Part shown: positions 62,976-64,000 of the stretch, piece after piece
Layout: each line of letters begins with the position of its first letter
Position numbering within the stretch: position 1 is the stretch's first letter
Assembly (NCBI GenBank): GCA_963711495.1
Contig: CAVQEK010000004.1
Coordinates: 372,001 to 436,000 of the forward strand
Direction of reading: 5' to 3'
DNA: 64,000 nt
Origin: CAVQEK01 sp963711495
GTDB lineage: Bacteria > Bacteroidota > Bacteroidia > Cytophagales > Cyclobacteriaceae
Program-made: the position numbers and the translations under genes
Notes under the pieces: model-generated
Seen by the model: only the letters and a program-made list of their open reading frames with translations
What the model was told of the DNA's origin: nothing
Databases searched by the model: none

Positions 62976-63749
62976 ATGTTCCTGAAAAATAAGCCAATAG
63001 GGGTAGCATTGTTACTCGGACTGACCGTACTTGTTTCATGCAACAAGGATCATGTTTTGAAGTCACATGGTGCAATTATTCGAACGGATACTACTGAGAA
63101 AGCCATCAATCTCATATTCTCGGCACATGAATTTGCGGATGGTTTCAATACCATAAACCATGTGTTGAACAAACACCACATTAAAGCCTCTTTTTTCTTT
63201 ACCGGCGATTTTTATCGAAATCCTGAATTTGATCCATTCATCAAAACGTTACAGGACGAGGGACATTATTTAGGTGGACATTCCGACAAACATCTGCTCT
63301 ATTGCGACTGGACCAAGCGTGATTCTTTACTGGTGAATTATCAGACTTTTTCCAAAGATATCGATCATCTTTATGCAGCAATGCAACGGTTTGGGATCAG
63401 CAAAACGGATGCACCCTATTTTTTACCGCCCTATGAGTGGTACAATGATACGATCAGTAGGTGGTGCCAACGTAAAGGTCTGATCCTTATTAATTTTTCT
63501 CCAGGGACTTCTTCTAATGCCGACTATACATATCCTGAACTTGGGAAGCAATACAAGGACAGTGAAACGGTCTACAACAGGATACTTGATTATGAATCAA
63601 AAAATGGACTTAATGGTTTTATACTTTTAACCCATTTTGGGACAGACCCCCGCAGAACAGATAAATTCTATGACAAACTTGATGCCTTGCTAACCGAATT
63701 GGAAAAAAGAGGATATCACTTTACGACGCTTCGTGAATCGTTGAAATAA
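62976..63749 (+). CDS. Polysaccharide-deacetylase-like lipoprotein with altered first motif
   Basis: A 257-residue lipoprotein (lipobox LVSC, Cys22). The NodB-fold barrel is recognised from GHYLGGHSDKHLLYCDW (metal-binding HxxxH, His102/His106), YFLPPYEWYNDTIS (RxxPY-like motif) and FILLTHFGTDP (LTH motif). The first motif, normally TFDDG, is HEFADG (51-56), so the catalytic base Asp is in an unusual context, with His before it. It starts 3 bp after the transglutaminase stop and may be an extra member of the Anbu operon, or it may simply lie there. It would act in the envelope, whereas the four other proteins are cytoplasmic. Confidence 0.78.
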   Translation: MFLKNKPIGVALLLGLTVLVSCNKDHVLKSHGAIIRTDTTEKAINLIFSAHEFADGFNTINHVLNKHHIKASFFFTGDFYRNPEFDPFIKTLQDEGHYLGGHSDKHLLYCDWTKRDSLLVNYQTFSKDIDHLYAAMQRFGISKTDAPYFLPPYEWYNDTISRWCQRKGLILINFSPGTSSNADYTYPELGKQYKDSETVYNRILDYESKNGLNGFILLTHFGTDPRRTDKFYDKLDALLTELEKRGYHFTTLRESLK

Positions 63750-64000
63750 TGAGCGACAAATGATCTTGTTTCGCTATTTTAATATCTTATAGTCAAACTG
63801 ATTTTAACTTTTCGAAAAAGGAAAAACACCGAATATTTTTCGGCCCTATCTCATGAATATGCCACAAATATGAGTAAAATGCCAATATATGTTACTTTTA
63901 CAATCGGACTTTTACGAATTCTGTTGTTTATTGCACGTCTGTTTCAAATACTGAAGTAAAAGTCATTTCAATCAAAATATAAAATGTACAATGAACAAAT

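Overview
The window is a chromosomal segment of a Bacteroidota bacterium, most likely from the Saprospiria/Chitinophagia side of the phylum. Several things seen in the sequence support this: two secreted proteins with type IX secretion (T9SS) C-terminal sorting domains, DUF5606, DUF4783 and DUF6787 family proteins, a LytTR regulator paired with a TPR-LytS kinase, Uma2-type genes, many short lipoproteins and an AT-leaning base composition. The order-level placement is inference. I see no rRNA, tRNA, complete insertion sequence, prophage or CRISPR array.

Layout. (1) 1-2222: the end of engB, a DUF5606 gene and a GT4 glycosyltransferase. (2) 2487-15305: a visibly AT-rich surface-polysaccharide island. 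It holds a Wzm/Wzt ABC exporter, about eight glycosyltransferases (GT2, GT4, GT8, GT10 fucosyltransferase-like, HlpA-like), two unrelated sulfotransferases, two FkbM methyltransferases and one further methyltransferase. Together these would build and export a fucosylated, methylated and probably sulfated glycan. (3) 15331-18900: a large T9SS-secreted PKD protein whose first third looks like the AT-rich island and whose remainder looks like the host background. (4) 19009-26201: housekeeping and small genes (Lrp/AsnC regulator, phosphoribosyltransferase, nadC, gpmA, patatin, methyltransferase). (5) 27085-32334: a co-directional envelope-stress locus, YbjN-like / PspA / DUF4178-like / lipoprotein / double DUF350 / membrane-anchored spermidine-synthase-like protein, next to a divergent XRE-S24-like regulator. 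(6) 32531-38851: a patchy accessory stretch with an oxidoreductase, gene fragments (methyltransferase, FKBP), a 21-bp tandem repeat array, palindromic repeats, an HNH-like gene and an M23 peptidase.

(7) 39097-46090: a minus-strand set for exported carbohydrate breakdown: GH37 trehalase, GH65 hydrolase (kojibiose-hydrolase-like active site), a DUF6807/PmoA protein and an esterase-SMP30 fusion. (8) 46493-53046: a cluster of secreted, Cys-rich and lipoprotein genes built by duplication and shuffling, including two paralogous EGF-like proteins, a HEXXH metalloprotease lipoprotein and a small chimeric gene joining pieces of two neighbours. (9) 53131-57636: a SufS-like aminotransferase and a LytTR/LytS two-component pair. 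(10) 57891-58562: a Uma2 gene broken by an in-frame TGA. (11) 58972-63749: an Anbu operon (circularly permuted ATP-grasp, alpha-E, Anbu peptidase, transglutaminase) followed by a polysaccharide-deacetylase-like lipoprotein and preceded by a clear inverted repeat.

The most rewarding places for follow-up are the chimeric gene at 51134-51460 with its duplicated neighbours, the 21-bp array joined in frame to a methyltransferase fragment at 33637-33960, the PspA/DUF350/SpeE-like locus, and the Anbu operon with its upstream inverted repeat.
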